A program made the position numbers and the translations under genes. Under the pieces are notes generated by a model that saw nothing but the letters and a program-made list of their open reading frames with translations, ran no database searches and had not been told where the DNA came from. This document shows, piece by piece, positions 46,839 to 56,315 of a stretch of DNA of 64,000 nt. The stretch is from Cyanobacteria bacterium M_surface_10_m1_298 (GTDB lineage: Bacteria > Cyanobacteriota > Cyanobacteriia > PCC-6307 > Cyanobiaceae), in the NCBI GenBank assembly GCA_016882485.1, contig VGPT01000001.1:1-64000 (forward strand), given 5' to 3'. The first letter of the stretch is position 1. Each line of letters opens with the position of its first letter.

Positions 46839-48422
46839 TCAGAGCTGGATGTCCGCAGAGAACGTCGTGCGGGGCTCGCTGGAAAGCCCCAGGGTGAGGG
46901 AGCTGTCTTCAGTGCTCTCCACGACGTTGTCGCTCAGCTCTGCGGCCTGCTGGGAGCCGAGCTCAGCGATCACATCGGCCACGATCTGCTCGGCCCGCTC
47001 CTGCTCATCAGCGCTAAAAGGCAGAACCGCAGCGTCGGCTGCTTCGTTCTCGAACTCGGGCAAACCGCTCTCCGCTGCCGCGTTCTCCGTGACGAGGTCA
47101 GGGGCAGGAGAGGCCTGAATCGCCGGAGGGGCGGGCATCTGAGGACGCACGATCCGCGGTGCCGGAGCCGTTCCACTGATCTGCTTCATCCAACCGCGGC
47201 GGGCCACCTCGTAGAGCACCATCGCCGTGGCCACCGAAGCATTCAGGCTCGGGGTGGCACCGCGAAGGGGAATGCGCACCAGCTGATCGCAGTGCTTGCG
47301 GGTCAGCATCGAGAGACCGGAGCCCTCCGAGCCGGTGACGATCACCAGCGGACCATCGAGATCGGCATCGCTGAGGGACACGCTGCCTTCACCGGCCAAA
47401 CCGATCACCCGATACCCCTCCTGCTTGAGGGTGTCGAGCGCCCGGTTGAGGTTGACCACCCGCGCCACGGGAAGGTGCTCCAGAGCACCAGCCGCCACCT
47501 TGGCGACGGAGCCGGTGAGACCTGCGCTGCGGCGCTGCGGCAGCACCAGACCATGGGCGCCCAGGGCCTCGGCACTGCGCACAATCGCCCCGAGGTTGTG
47601 GGGATCGGTGATGCCGTCGAGGGCCATCAGCAAGGGGGGTTCGCCCAGAGCCTTGCAACCGTCAACCAGGGTGCCGAGATCGAGGGTGTCGGCGGCAGCC
47701 GCCTGCAAGACGATGCCCTGGTGCACCGCACCATCGGTCAGTTGACCGAGCCTGGCCCAGGTGACTTCCTCGACCAAAACGCCACCAGCCTTGGCCTCGC
47801 GCAGCAACTGCAGGAAACGCGGTTGAAAGCGCATCTCCGGAGTGCACCAGATGCGGTGAATCGGACGATCACTCTCCAGGGCCGCTTGGGCGGCATGGCG
47901 ACCCCAGATCAGATCATCCGCTGGGGAGGCATTGAAACGCTCCGCCTCTCCGGCGGGAACTTCAACCGCGATGGGGCTACGACCCTGGGGGCGCTCGCGA
48001 CGCTCATCCCGGCGATCATCACGCCACTCGTCGCGGCGATCATCACGACGGTCATCGCGGCGCAGCTCACGGCCAGGGGCGCGGTAGGGACTGCGTCCGC
48101 CAGATGGGGCCTCGAAGCGACGACCCTGGGGCCGCCCCTGGGGGCGGCCGGAGCGACGTTCAGGGCCGCTGGACCCTTCTGGCCGACGCTCAAAGCGCGG
48201 ACGGCGCTCGCCTGCATCAGGACGCTCGCGCCGCTCGCGGCGCTCCTCTCCCTCCGGATTCCATTCACCGCGGGGCCTGAACGGGCGCGCACCGGATCGG
48301 GGTGCGGGCCGGCCGCCAGCGCGGCCGGCAGGCCGGTCGGAGAAACGACCACCAGAGCGCGCTGGTTGGCCGGCACCGGAGCCCTGGCGTTGGTCCTTAC
48401 GACGATCAAAACGGGGGCTCAT
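46839..48422 (-). CDS. rlmB: TrmH/RlmB-type 2'-O-methyltransferase with long Arg-rich disordered N-terminal extension
   Basis: C-terminal SPOUT motifs ITDPHNLGAIVRSAEALGAHGLVLPQRRS and GSEGSGLSMLTRKHCDQLVRIPL...SLNASVATAMVLYE. Confidence 0.93.
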   Translation of the reverse strand: MSPRFDRRKDQRQGSGAGQPARSGGRFSDRPAGRAGGRPAPRSGARPFRPRGEWNPEGEERRERRERPDAGERRPRFERRPEGSSGPERRSGRPQGRPQGRRFEAPSGGRSPYRAPGRELRRDDRRDDRRDEWRDDRRDERRERPQGRSPIAVEVPAGEAERFNASPADDLIWGRHAAQAALESDRPIHRIWCTPEMRFQPRFLQLLREAKAGGVLVEEVTWARLGQLTDGAVHQGIVLQAAAADTLDLGTLVDGCKALGEPPLLMALDGITDPHNLGAIVRSAEALGAHGLVLPQRRSAGLTGSVAKVAAGALEHLPVARVVNLNRALDTLKQEGYRVIGLAGEGSVSLSDADLDGPLVIVTGSEGSGLSMLTRKHCDQLVRIPLRGATPSLNASVATAMVLYEVARRGWMKQISGTAPAPRIVRPQMPAPPAIQASPAPDLVTENAAAESGLPEFENEAADAAVLPFSADEQERAEQIVADVIAELGSQQAAELSDNVVESTEDSSLTLGLSSEPRTTFSADIQL

Positions 48423-48442
48423 CGGTCTTCAGAAAAGGGTTA

Positions 48443-48907
48443 TCAGTCGGCGTCCTCGAGTTCTGCCAGCAGCTGGGCAAGGCGGCTGGGGTTCTGCAGA
48501 AAGAGCCAGCCCACCATTGTCTCAAATCCCGTCGCCCGCCCATACACACCAGCCTCTCCTCGGCGCGGTCCTCGGCCGGCGCGGTTGCGTCCACGCCGCA
48601 CCAGCTCCAGCTCCTCTTCCCGCAGCAGACCACGCTGCTCGAGTCGCTCAAGGGCAGCCGCCTGGGCATCGGCCCTCACATCGGCAACGACCGCACGGTG
48701 CAGGTCTGCACTGCGGCCGGGTTGCCGGCAGCGCCGCAGCCGTTGATGCAGCTCCCAGACGGCATCTCCCAGCCAGGCCAACTGGAGCGGGCCCAGCTCC
48801 CCGGGCAATCCCGGGGGCTGAAGCTGGGCCAACCAGGCCCAAGCCTCAGGCGGCGATGGATCCGAGGGCGGTGTTGAGGTCAGGCTGGAGATGGAGGAAC
48901 TCCTCAA
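48443..48907 (-). CDS. mrnC: Mini-ribonuclease III
   Basis: LQLAWLGDAVWELHQRLR...RGRNRAG...YGRATGFETMVGWLFL. Confidence 0.9.
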   Translation of the reverse strand: MRSSSISSLTSTPPSDPSPPEAWAWLAQLQPPGLPGELGPLQLAWLGDAVWELHQRLRRCRQPGRSADLHRAVVADVRADAQAAALERLEQRGLLREEELELVRRGRNRAGRGPRRGEAGVYGRATGFETMVGWLFLQNPSRLAQLLAELEDAD

Positions 48908-49193
48908 GCCTTACCAGTTTCACCGTCTGCACCACGCGGGCATTGCCCACCACCAGGAACTGGAGCTTCTGCTCGTTGCAGTGTTTGGCGAACTGCACGA
49001 GAGCCCCCAGACCGGAGGAGTCAATGAAATCGATCTTGCTGAGATCGATCACCAGAGGCTGGGGCGTACTGGTGAGGTGATCGTTGATGAAAGCGAGAAA
49101 TTGCTTCTCGGAATAGGCGTCCAGCTGGCCGGTAAAGCTGAACAGCAGACAACCGTCTTGCTGTTCGAAGCCACCGCGCAGGGAGACGGTCAA
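48846..49193 (-). CDS. STAS-domain anti-sigma factor antagonist
   Basis: LVIDLSKIDFIDSSGLGALVQFAK (IDSSG phosphorylatable Ser motif); TTG start. Confidence 0.9.
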   Translation of the reverse strand: MTVSLRGGFEQQDGCLLFSFTGQLDAYSEKQFLAFINDHLTSTPQPLVIDLSKIDFIDSSGLGALVQFAKHCNEQKLQFLVVGNARVVQTVKLVRLEEFLHLQPDLNTALGSIAA

Positions 49194-49305
49194 TCGCTGC
49201 AGATCAGTGATGGCTCCTGACCTCTGACGTCACGGGCGATCGCAGTGTAGTGACGGTTTCGGCAATGGGCAGGACCGCAACAAAGTGCGATCGATCTCCT
49301 GCAGC

Positions 49306-50463
49306 TCAGACGCGGCGCTCGGCCATCAGAGCGGCGAAACGACCGAAATGGTGATCGGCATCGTGGGGGCCAGGACTGGCTTCCGGGTGGTACTGCACAC
49401 CGAAGATCGGCCGCTGGCGATGGGCGAACGCCGCCACGGTGCGGTCATTGAGATTGAGATGCGTGACCTCCATCTGATCGGCGGGAAGCGTGGTGGCGTC
49501 GAGGGCAAAGCCATGGTTCTGGCTGGTGATCTCCACCACGCCGGTGCTGCCGCAGGGATGGTTCAGGCCGCGATGGCCGTAGCCGAGCTTGAAGGTGCTG
49601 CCCCCCAAGGCCAGGCCGAGAATCTGGTGACCGAGGCAAATGCCGAAGAGGGGCAGCTGCTCCTGATTGACCAGGCCCTTGGCCAGGGCAATCCCACTGC
49701 TGACCGCGGCTGGATCCCCGGGACCATTGGAGAGGAACACCCCCTCTGGATCGAGGGCCAGAACCTGCTCGAGCGTGGCATCGGCCGGGAGCACAGTGAC
49801 GGCACAACCGTGGGCCACAAGCCGCTCAAGGATGGCGCGCTTGATGCCGAAATCGATCGCCACGACGCGATAGGGAGCGGATGGGTTGTTCTGAAGCCTC
49901 TGGTCGAAGCCGGCAGGGCAGAGCTTGTCCCAGGTGTAGGGGGTCTCAGTGCTAACGGTCTGGGCCAGGTTGAGCCCAGCCATCGAGGGCATGGCTCGCA
50001 CCTGCTCCAGGAGCTGCTGGGGGGAGGTGCCATCGGTGCTGATCGCTCCGTTGATGGCCCCTCCGTCACGCAGGTGGCGAACCAACGAGCGGGTATCCAC
50101 CCCAGAGATCCCCACCACGTTGTGGCTCTGGAGCCACGACTCCAGTGTGGCTTCCATGCGCCAATTGCTGGCAACGGGCGCCAGCTGCCGTGCAATCACC
50201 CCGCGCACGTGGGGAGCATCGGCCTCCTGATCGGCCGCGTTGATGCCGGTGTTGCCCAGTTCCGGATAAGTGAAGGTGACCAACTGCCCCGCGTAGCTGG
50301 GATCGGTCATCACCTCCTGATAACCGGTCATGCCGGTGTTAAACACCACTTCACCCAGGGCGGTGCCCTTGGCGCCAAACGCTTCTCCCCGCAGCACAAG
50401 GCCATCGGCCAGCACCAGAACTGCGGCGGTCGGGATGGAGGCAGTCGTCATGGCCGCCATCAT
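49306..50463 (-). CDS. carA: Carbamoyl-phosphate synthase small subunit
   Basis: [51 protein letters not shown]. Confidence 0.97.
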   Translation of the reverse strand: MMAAMTTASIPTAAVLVLADGLVLRGEAFGAKGTALGEVVFNTGMTGYQEVMTDPSYAGQLVTFTYPELGNTGINAADQEADAPHVRGVIARQLAPVASNWRMEATLESWLQSHNVVGISGVDTRSLVRHLRDGGAINGAISTDGTSPQQLLEQVRAMPSMAGLNLAQTVSTETPYTWDKLCPAGFDQRLQNNPSAPYRVVAIDFGIKRAILERLVAHGCAVTVLPADATLEQVLALDPEGVFLSNGPGDPAAVSSGIALAKGLVNQEQLPLFGICLGHQILGLALGGSTFKLGYGHRGLNHPCGSTGVVEITSQNHGFALDATTLPADQMEVTHLNLNDRTVAAFAHRQRPIFGVQYHPEASPGPHDADHHFGRFAALMAERRV

Positions 50464-50477
50464 CCCGTAAGGGGTGC

Positions 50478-51506
50478 CTAGGGAAGGGCCGCGCGCAGGG
50501 TCTCCAGTCGCTCCCAGGCCGCTCCCGTCTCGAGCGCCTGCAGCGCCATCGGCAGGGCACTCTCCACCGAGTCACTCAGCCCTGCCGCCCAGATCACCAA
50601 AGCGGTGTTCAAGGCCACAACATCGCGCTGAGCGGCGGTGCCGCGACCCCGCAGTACTGCTTCAAGGATGCTGGCGTTGGTCTGGAGGTCACCCCCCACC
50701 AGGGCCTCCAGCGGGGCCAACTCCAGCCCAAGGGCCGATGGCTCGAGCCGCTGGCGGCTCACCTCTCCATCGCAGATCAGGCGCAGTTCACTGGCGCCCG
50801 ACAAAGAGGCCTCATCGAGACCTCCATCCCCGAAGACCACCACCCCGCGGCGAAGACCCAGGCGACAGAGCGCCTCCCCCATGGGATCCAGCAGATCGGC
50901 CGCTCCCACCCCTAACACCTGGAAATCAGGCTGAAGCGGGTTGACCAGCGGACCCAACAAGTTGAACACCGTGCGAATCCCCAGGGACCGCCGCAGGGGC
51001 GCAAGCCCCACCAGGGCCGGATGCCAGCCCGGTGCGAAGAGAAACGTGACTCCGGTCTGCGGCAGAACACCCACCACGGCAGCAGCGGGAGCCTGCAGGT
51101 TCAACCCCACGGCCTCCAACACATCGGCGGATCCAACCTTGCCGCTGGCGCTGCGGTTGCCATGCTTCGCCACATGGGCTCCACAGGCGGCGGCGGTGAA
51201 GGCCACGGCCGTGGAGATGTTGAAGGTGTTGGCCCCATCACCTCCGGTGCCACAGGTATCCACCAGGGGCAGATCCGGCCTCGGGCAGGGCAGTGGAGCC
51301 GCAACCCGCAGCACCCCGGCCATCGCCGCCAGCTCCTCACCATTGAGTCCCTTGGCACGCAGCGCTGCCAGCAGGGCTCCGGTAAGAACGGGCTCAATCT
51401 GCTCGGAGAGCCAACCCTCCATCAGGGCTGTGGCCTGGGGGCCATCAAGGGAGTCTCCCCGCAGCAACTGCTCCAACAGGGAAGACCAGGGGGACGAGGC
51501 AGCCAT
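50478..51506 (-). CDS. trpD: Anthranilate phosphoribosyltransferase
   Basis: [50 protein letters not shown]. Confidence 0.97.
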   Translation of the reverse strand: MAASSPWSSLLEQLLRGDSLDGPQATALMEGWLSEQIEPVLTGALLAALRAKGLNGEELAAMAGVLRVAAPLPCPRPDLPLVDTCGTGGDGANTFNISTAVAFTAAACGAHVAKHGNRSASGKVGSADVLEAVGLNLQAPAAAVVGVLPQTGVTFLFAPGWHPALVGLAPLRRSLGIRTVFNLLGPLVNPLQPDFQVLGVGAADLLDPMGEALCRLGLRRGVVVFGDGGLDEASLSGASELRLICDGEVSRQRLEPSALGLELAPLEALVGGDLQTNASILEAVLRGRGTAAQRDVVALNTALVIWAAGLSDSVESALPMALQALETGAAWERLETLRAALP

Positions 51507-51554
51507 GGAGAAGAAACAGTGCTGGGAAGGAACAGCTGATGGCGTAGAGGGAGA

Positions 51555-51869
51555 TCAGGGCGTGTCCTGATCGGCTGTATCGAAGCCCGAGCCCACGGCC
51601 TGATCAGCCACCTCAGCGCCGGGTCGGAAACCTGCGGACCAGATGCTGCGACAACGCTGGTTCAACTGGTCCTGGCTCAGACCCCAGAGACGCAGGGTCT
51701 TGCCTAGATCGTCCTGAAGATCCATAGCACCCGGGAAGCCCGTGTAACGCATCAACAGGCGTCCAATCTCCACCAGATCCGCGTCGGTGGGCAGCTCAGT
51801 GGCCAGAAGCCGATCCACCAGTTCCCGATCGGTGGCGTAAAGGGGATGGACCTGCTGATCCTCAGCCAT
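51555..51869 (-). CDS. DUF3288-like conserved cyanobacterial protein
   Basis: DQQVHPLYATDRELVDRLLATELPTDADLVEIGRLLMRYTGFPGAMDLQDDL. Confidence 0.8.
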   Translation of the reverse strand: MAEDQQVHPLYATDRELVDRLLATELPTDADLVEIGRLLMRYTGFPGAMDLQDDLGKTLRLWGLSQDQLNQRCRSIWSAGFRPGAEVADQAVGSGFDTADQDTP

Positions 51870-51964
51870 GGGAGCTGACATGCACTGGCAACAGGCTCCC
51901 ATCTTCAAGGCAGAAACGGGGCATCGTGACCACTGCCTAGGTTGGCGAGACCTTGCATTGATTC

Positions 51965-53725
51965 ATGGCGGCCATCCGCTTCGGCCTGATCCAGCGCTAC
52001 CTGCGTCCTTACCGCCGCACGGTGCTGCTTGGGATTGCCGCTCTGGTGGTCGTCAACCTGTTGAGCGTCACCATCCCCCTGATGGTTCGAGGGGTGATCG
52101 ATGACCTCCAGGACGGCTTCACCTATCAAGATGTGATCCGGCAGGCGGCCATCATCGTGGCCCTAGCCACGGCGATGGGAGCTGTGCGCCTGGTGTCACG
52201 GATGCTGGTCTTCGGGGTCGGCCGCCAGGTCGAGGCCAACCTCAAGCAGCAGATTTTTGACCAGATGCTCCGCCAGGAGCCTGGCTGGGTGCAGAGCACC
52301 GGCAGCGGAGAGGTGATCAGCCGAGCCACCAGCGACGTGGAGAACGTGCGAAGGCTGCTGGGATTCGCCGTCCTGAGCCTGACCAACACCGCTCTGGCCT
52401 ATGCACTCACCCTGCCGGCGATGCTGGCAATCGATCCTTTGCTGAGCCTCGCCGCCGTTGGCCTGTATCCGCTGATGCTGGTCACCGTGAGGCTGTTTGG
52501 CGGTCGGATGATGCGCCAGCAACGTCGCCAACAGGAGGCCCTGGCCCAACTGAGCGATCTGATCCAGGAGGACCTCTCCGGCATCAGCGCCATCAAGATC
52601 TACGGGCAGGAACGCACGGAGCGCACTGCGTTCGAGAGCAGAAATCGGCGTTACCGCGATGACGCCCTGCAGCTGGCGCGAACCCGCAGCACGCTGTTCC
52701 CTCTGCTGGAGGGGATCTCCTCCATCAGCCTGCTGCTGTTGCTGGCCCTTGGCAGTGGTCAGCTGGCCAACGGGCGGCTTTCCATCGGGGATCTGGTGGC
52801 CCTGATCCTCTATGTGGAGCGCCTGGTGTTCCCCACCGCCCTGCTGGGCTTCACGTTGAACACCTTTCAGACCGGTCAGGTGAGTCTGGAGAGGGTGGAA
52901 GACCTCCTGCGCCGCCAGCCTCTGATCCAGTCACCCCCGCAGCCCCAATCGGTTCCAAAGCGCCAAGGAAGCCGCGCGGCCTCTGTGGAAGCCCGCAACC
53001 TCTGCCTGCGCTATCCCGACGCTGAACGCAACACCCTGGAGGGGGTGAGCTTCCAGCTCAAGCCGGGAGAACTGGTGGCCCTAGTGGGTCCTGTCGGCTG
53101 CGGCAAGACCAGCCTGGCCCGGGCCCTGGGACGGATGGTTCCGGTGCCTGAAGGGCAACTCTTCCTCGATGGCGTTGATGTCACCAAGCTGGAACTCTCC
53201 GATCTGCGGCAGCAGGTGGCTCTGGTGCCCCAGGAGGGTTACCTCTTCACCGCAACCCTGGCTGACAACCTCCGCTACGGCGAACCGGAGGCCAGTCAGG
53301 AGCGAGTCGAGAACGCCGCTCAGCAAGCGCGGTTGGCCAGTGACGTGCGGGGATTCCCCGATGGATACAGCACCCTGGTGGGAGAGCGGGGGATCACCCT
53401 GAGCGGCGGGCAGCGCCAGCGCACAGCCCTGGGTCGAGCCCTTCTGGTGGAGGCCCCCCTGCTGGTGCTCGACGATGCCCTAGCCAGCGTGGACAACAAC
53501 ACCGCCGCCGACATCCTCCGCTCGATCCGAGGTCAGCAGGACCGCACGATTTTGATGATCAGCCACCAACTCTCCGCCGCCGCCGCCTGCGACCGGATCC
53601 TGGTGCTCGATGAGGGCCGCCTGGTGCAGCAGGGCCATCACAGTGAACTGGTGCAACAGAGCGGCACCTACCGCAGGCTCTGGGAGCGGGAACAGGCGGA
53701 GGAGCAGCTGCGGCGGGCCGCCTGA
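51965..53725 (+). CDS. ABC transporter, fused permease/ATPase (MsbA-like)
   Basis: 6-TM domain then GPVGCGKTSLARAL, LSGGQRQR, LLVLDDALASVD. Confidence 0.95.
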   Translation: MAAIRFGLIQRYLRPYRRTVLLGIAALVVVNLLSVTIPLMVRGVIDDLQDGFTYQDVIRQAAIIVALATAMGAVRLVSRMLVFGVGRQVEANLKQQIFDQMLRQEPGWVQSTGSGEVISRATSDVENVRRLLGFAVLSLTNTALAYALTLPAMLAIDPLLSLAAVGLYPLMLVTVRLFGGRMMRQQRRQQEALAQLSDLIQEDLSGISAIKIYGQERTERTAFESRNRRYRDDALQLARTRSTLFPLLEGISSISLLLLLALGSGQLANGRLSIGDLVALILYVERLVFPTALLGFTLNTFQTGQVSLERVEDLLRRQPLIQSPPQPQSVPKRQGSRAASVEARNLCLRYPDAERNTLEGVSFQLKPGELVALVGPVGCGKTSLARALGRMVPVPEGQLFLDGVDVTKLELSDLRQQVALVPQEGYLFTATLADNLRYGEPEASQERVENAAQQARLASDVRGFPDGYSTLVGERGITLSGGQRQRTALGRALLVEAPLLVLDDALASVDNNTAADILRSIRGQQDRTILMISHQLSAAAACDRILVLDEGRLVQQGHHSELVQQSGTYRRLWEREQAEEQLRRAA

Positions 53726-53802
53726 GGTCAACGTTCTGATAAGGAGCCAGACAACTCCGCCACCCGTGGCTTAGCTGACAGAACTGCTGCCCAGGGCCAC
53801 CC

Positions 53803-54066
53803 ATGCTGAACGGCACGACCTATCGCCTTCGCTGCACCCTCACCTTCGGTGACATCTATGGCCAGATCCTGATTTGGATGGCCGTGATTTTTGTCAGCCT
53901 GGCCGCAGGTCTGGCGCTGATGGGCACCAGCAAACCACTGGTGGCACTGCTGGGGGTCGGCTTGATCCTGGTGCTCTCGCTGCCGTTTTTGCTCTTCGCC
54001 TTCACCACCACCCTCCTCAATCACATTGCCCTGGATCCCTCCGCTGGACAGGGGCCCACTGCCTAG
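53803..54066 (+). CDS. Small two-TM conserved hypothetical protein
   Basis: 87-aa ORF between an ABC transporter and msrA. Confidence 0.7.
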   Translation: MLNGTTYRLRCTLTFGDIYGQILIWMAVIFVSLAAGLALMGTSKPLVALLGVGLILVLSLPFLLFAFTTTLLNHIALDPSAGQGPTA

Positions 54067-54090
54067 GCTCCAGCGAGTTAAAGGCTTCTG

Positions 54091-54849
54091 GTGTTCGGAC
54101 TGTTTCAGGGCATGACTGGCTCCAAATCCACCCTGGTGTCACCTGAGGCGGCTCTACCGGGGCGCTCCACACCGATCCGCACCGCAGAACGGCATGCGGT
54201 GCTCGGCACCGCCCTCAAAGCACCGCTGAGCACCAGCCAGCAGGAAGCTCTCTTCGGCTGCGGCTGCTTCTGGGGTGCGGAGAAAGGATTCTGGAGACTC
54301 CCCGGGGTGATCACCACCGCCGTGGGCTACGCGGGCGGATTCACCCCGAACCCCAGTTATGAGGAAGTCTGCTCCGGCCGCACCGGCCACACCGAAGTGG
54401 TGCGGGTGGTCTGGGATCGCAATGCCATCGATTTCAGCGACCTGCTGAAGCTCTTCTGGGAATGCCACAACCCCACCCAGGGCATGGCTCAAGGCAATGA
54501 CACCGGCACCCAATACCGCTCCGCGATTTACGTCAATGACGCCGACCTGCTCGAGCGCGCCATCGCCTCAAGAGATCGCTACCAAACGCTGCTGAATGCT
54601 GCAGGTGGTGGAGCCATCACCACGGAGATCGGCGATCGGCAGTCGTTCTTCTTCGCCGAGGACTACCACCAGCAATATCTGGCGCGGCCCGGGAGCCGCC
54701 CTTACTGCTCGGCACAACCCCAGGGCGTTCTGCTCGATGAGCAATGGGAAGGCTGTTCCTTCAAGCTTCCGAGCCATGTGTGGTCGCATTACGACTGGAG
54801 CATCAGCCACTGCGTGCTGCGCGGGGACAACAGTCCGATTGCCCTCTGA
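54091..54849 (+). CDS. msrA: Peptide methionine sulfoxide reductase A
   Basis: EALFGCGCFWGAEKGFWRLPGV; YAGGFTPNPSYEEVCSGRTGHTEVV. Confidence 0.96.
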   Translation: MFGLFQGMTGSKSTLVSPEAALPGRSTPIRTAERHAVLGTALKAPLSTSQQEALFGCGCFWGAEKGFWRLPGVITTAVGYAGGFTPNPSYEEVCSGRTGHTEVVRVVWDRNAIDFSDLLKLFWECHNPTQGMAQGNDTGTQYRSAIYVNDADLLERAIASRDRYQTLLNAAGGGAITTEIGDRQSFFFAEDYHQQYLARPGSRPYCSAQPQGVLLDEQWEGCSFKLPSHVWSHYDWSISHCVLRGDNSPIAL

Positions 54850-54887
54850 GGGTCGCGCTGTGAGCCGTCATCTGTGATCATCCCGTC

Positions 54888-55184
54888 GTGATCCACCTTC
54901 TTGCCCTGGTACTGGCGCAGGCGATGCAGTCACCCTGGTGGGAGGACTACGCCATCAAGGACAGATATCTCTGCAACGACAAGGGCACACTCCTGCTGGA
55001 GCGCAATCAGTCCCAGGCTTCCTTGATCACTGGTCGCTTCCGGCGCACGTTCTTCCGCCAGAACACCAGCGAGCCAGATCTTCGCTACTCCAGTGATGGC
55101 ATGGATCTGATCCTCCGGGGTGATGAGCTCACCCTGGAGCAACTGCCAATGCGGATGCAATGTCAACGGGTTGATCAGGTCTGA
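54888..55184 (+). CDS. Hypothetical protein with hydrophobic N-terminus
   Basis: 98-aa ORF; overlaps the next ORF start (TGATG). Confidence 0.7.
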   Translation: MIHLLALVLAQAMQSPWWEDYAIKDRYLCNDKGTLLLERNQSQASLITGRFRRTFFRQNTSEPDLRYSSDGMDLILRGDELTLEQLPMRMQCQRVDQV

Positions 55185-55375
55185 TGAATCCTCTTCCCGA
55201 TCGCACGGTGATCGTTGGCATCCTCGCCACCGTGGGCTTGGTCTTTGCTGTGGTGTTCTGGTTTGTGCGCCTGGCACCGTCTGTCGAGCCCCCGATGCTC
55301 TGGAAGGAGCAGCCAACCCTGGAGGCCCCTGGCAAGGCGCCAACGAGCCTCAGCAAACCTGGCTCTCTGATCTGA
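55184..55375 (+). CDS. Single-TM hypothetical protein
   Basis: MNPLPDRTVIVGILATVGLVFAVVFWFVRLAPSV; TGATG overlap with upstream ORF. Confidence 0.65.
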   Translation: MNPLPDRTVIVGILATVGLVFAVVFWFVRLAPSVEPPMLWKEQPTLEAPGKAPTSLSKPGSLI

Positions 55376-55387
55376 GGGGCAACATCG

Positions 55388-55804
55388 GTGAGGGGACCCC
55401 TTGGGAGCGAGCGCCAGGTGCGGAACAATGGCCAGGACCAGGCCGAACTCAGGAGCGCCATCGCCAACGAGGATCCCACTGAAACGCATCGCCAGCTCCA
55501 TCCGCTGCCGCGCGGGCTGGTGGAGCTCTACGGACTGCTGGCGGTGCTGTTTGTGCTGGTGCCCGAATGGATGGCCGATGGAGCGCTGGCGGGCTTCCGC
55601 TCAGGTCGCCGTGGCAGTGACTTGCCGATGACGACGATGGCCTGGCAGCGGGTCCCGGAACTGCGCCTGGCCTCGATGAATCTGCGGGAGCTTCGCTCCC
55701 TCGCGTCCGAGCTGCATCTGTGGGGATATGGCGGTCTGAACCGGGATCAACTGAGCCGCCGCCTGCTGCGCAGAATCAAGGCGAAACGGGGCAAAGCGCT
55801 GTGA
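55388..55804 (+). CDS. Membrane-associated protein with C-terminal SAP/Rho-N-like motif
   Basis: Hydrophobic LVELYGLLAVLFVLVPEW then SMNLRELRSLASELHLWGYGGLNRDQLSRRLLRRIKAKR. Confidence 0.72.
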   Translation: MRGPLGSERQVRNNGQDQAELRSAIANEDPTETHRQLHPLPRGLVELYGLLAVLFVLVPEWMADGALAGFRSGRRGSDLPMTTMAWQRVPELRLASMNLRELRSLASELHLWGYGGLNRDQLSRRLLRRIKAKRGKAL

Positions 55805-55819
55805 TAGCTTCTATCTCGC

Positions 55820-55893
55820 CGGGGCGTAGCGCAGCTTGGTAGCGCACCACTTTGGGGTAGTGGGGGTCGTGGGTTCAAATCCCGCCGCTCCGA
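55820..55893 (+). tRNA. tRNA-Pro (anticodon GGG)
   Basis: Folds as cloverleaf: acceptor CGGGGCG/CGCTCCG, anticodon arm CCACT-TTGGGGT-AGTGG, T arm GTGGG-TTCAAAT-CCCGC; aligns with bacterial tRNA-Pro. Confidence 0.95.
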
Positions 55894-55920
55894 TTTCTTG
55901 ATCCGGCATCAACCCTTCCA

Positions 55921-55943
55921 CCACCCACCCGGGTGGTTTTTTT
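55921..55943 (+). terminator. Rho-independent terminator downstream of tRNA-Pro
   Basis: CCACCC-accc-GGGTGG followed by TTTTTTT. Confidence 0.8.
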
Positions 55944-55978
55944 ATGGCTGAAGCGAAGGGCTTCTCACTCCTCTGGGT

Positions 55979-56227
55979 TCACTCCAAGCGGGTGTGCACC
56001 CGGTAGCGCTCCAACCAGCGGTTCACCCGACCTCGCAGGGATGGAGGAACTTCTTCGAGGAGCTGAGACAACTCCAGGGCCGCCAGGCGCTTGAGATCTC
56101 TAACGTCCACATGCCAGAGGGCTTCCGCCTCCCGAATCAAACGCGCCCAGGTGCGGGTGTTCTGCCAGCGCTGCACTTTGCTGGTGGCGCAGGGCCGATA
56201 CGGCCTGCCCCTCGCGTTCGGTGCCAT
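55979..56227 (-). CDS. Hypothetical protein
   Basis: 82-aa ORF RTWARLIREAEALWHVDVRDLKRLAALELSQLLEEVPPSLRGRVNRWLERY. Confidence 0.65.
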   Translation of the reverse strand: MAPNARGRPYRPCATSKVQRWQNTRTWARLIREAEALWHVDVRDLKRLAALELSQLLEEVPPSLRGRVNRWLERYRVHTRLE

Positions 56228-56315
56228 GACATGGGCCTGACGGCATCCTCACCATGGGAAAGCCGCTCAGACAATGGTGCAAATGGAAGGTTCCGCTTCC
56301 TGTTGCTGAAGCAAA

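Noticed and set aside
46800-48746. 648-aa plus-strand ORF antisense to the rlmB-like gene and mrnC
   Set aside because: Low-complexity translation with no motif; the minus strand encodes clear SPOUT and Mini-III domains. High GC suppresses stops in the antisense frame.
49285-50481. 398-aa plus-strand ORF antisense to carA
   Set aside because: Antisense shadow ORF; carA is unambiguous.
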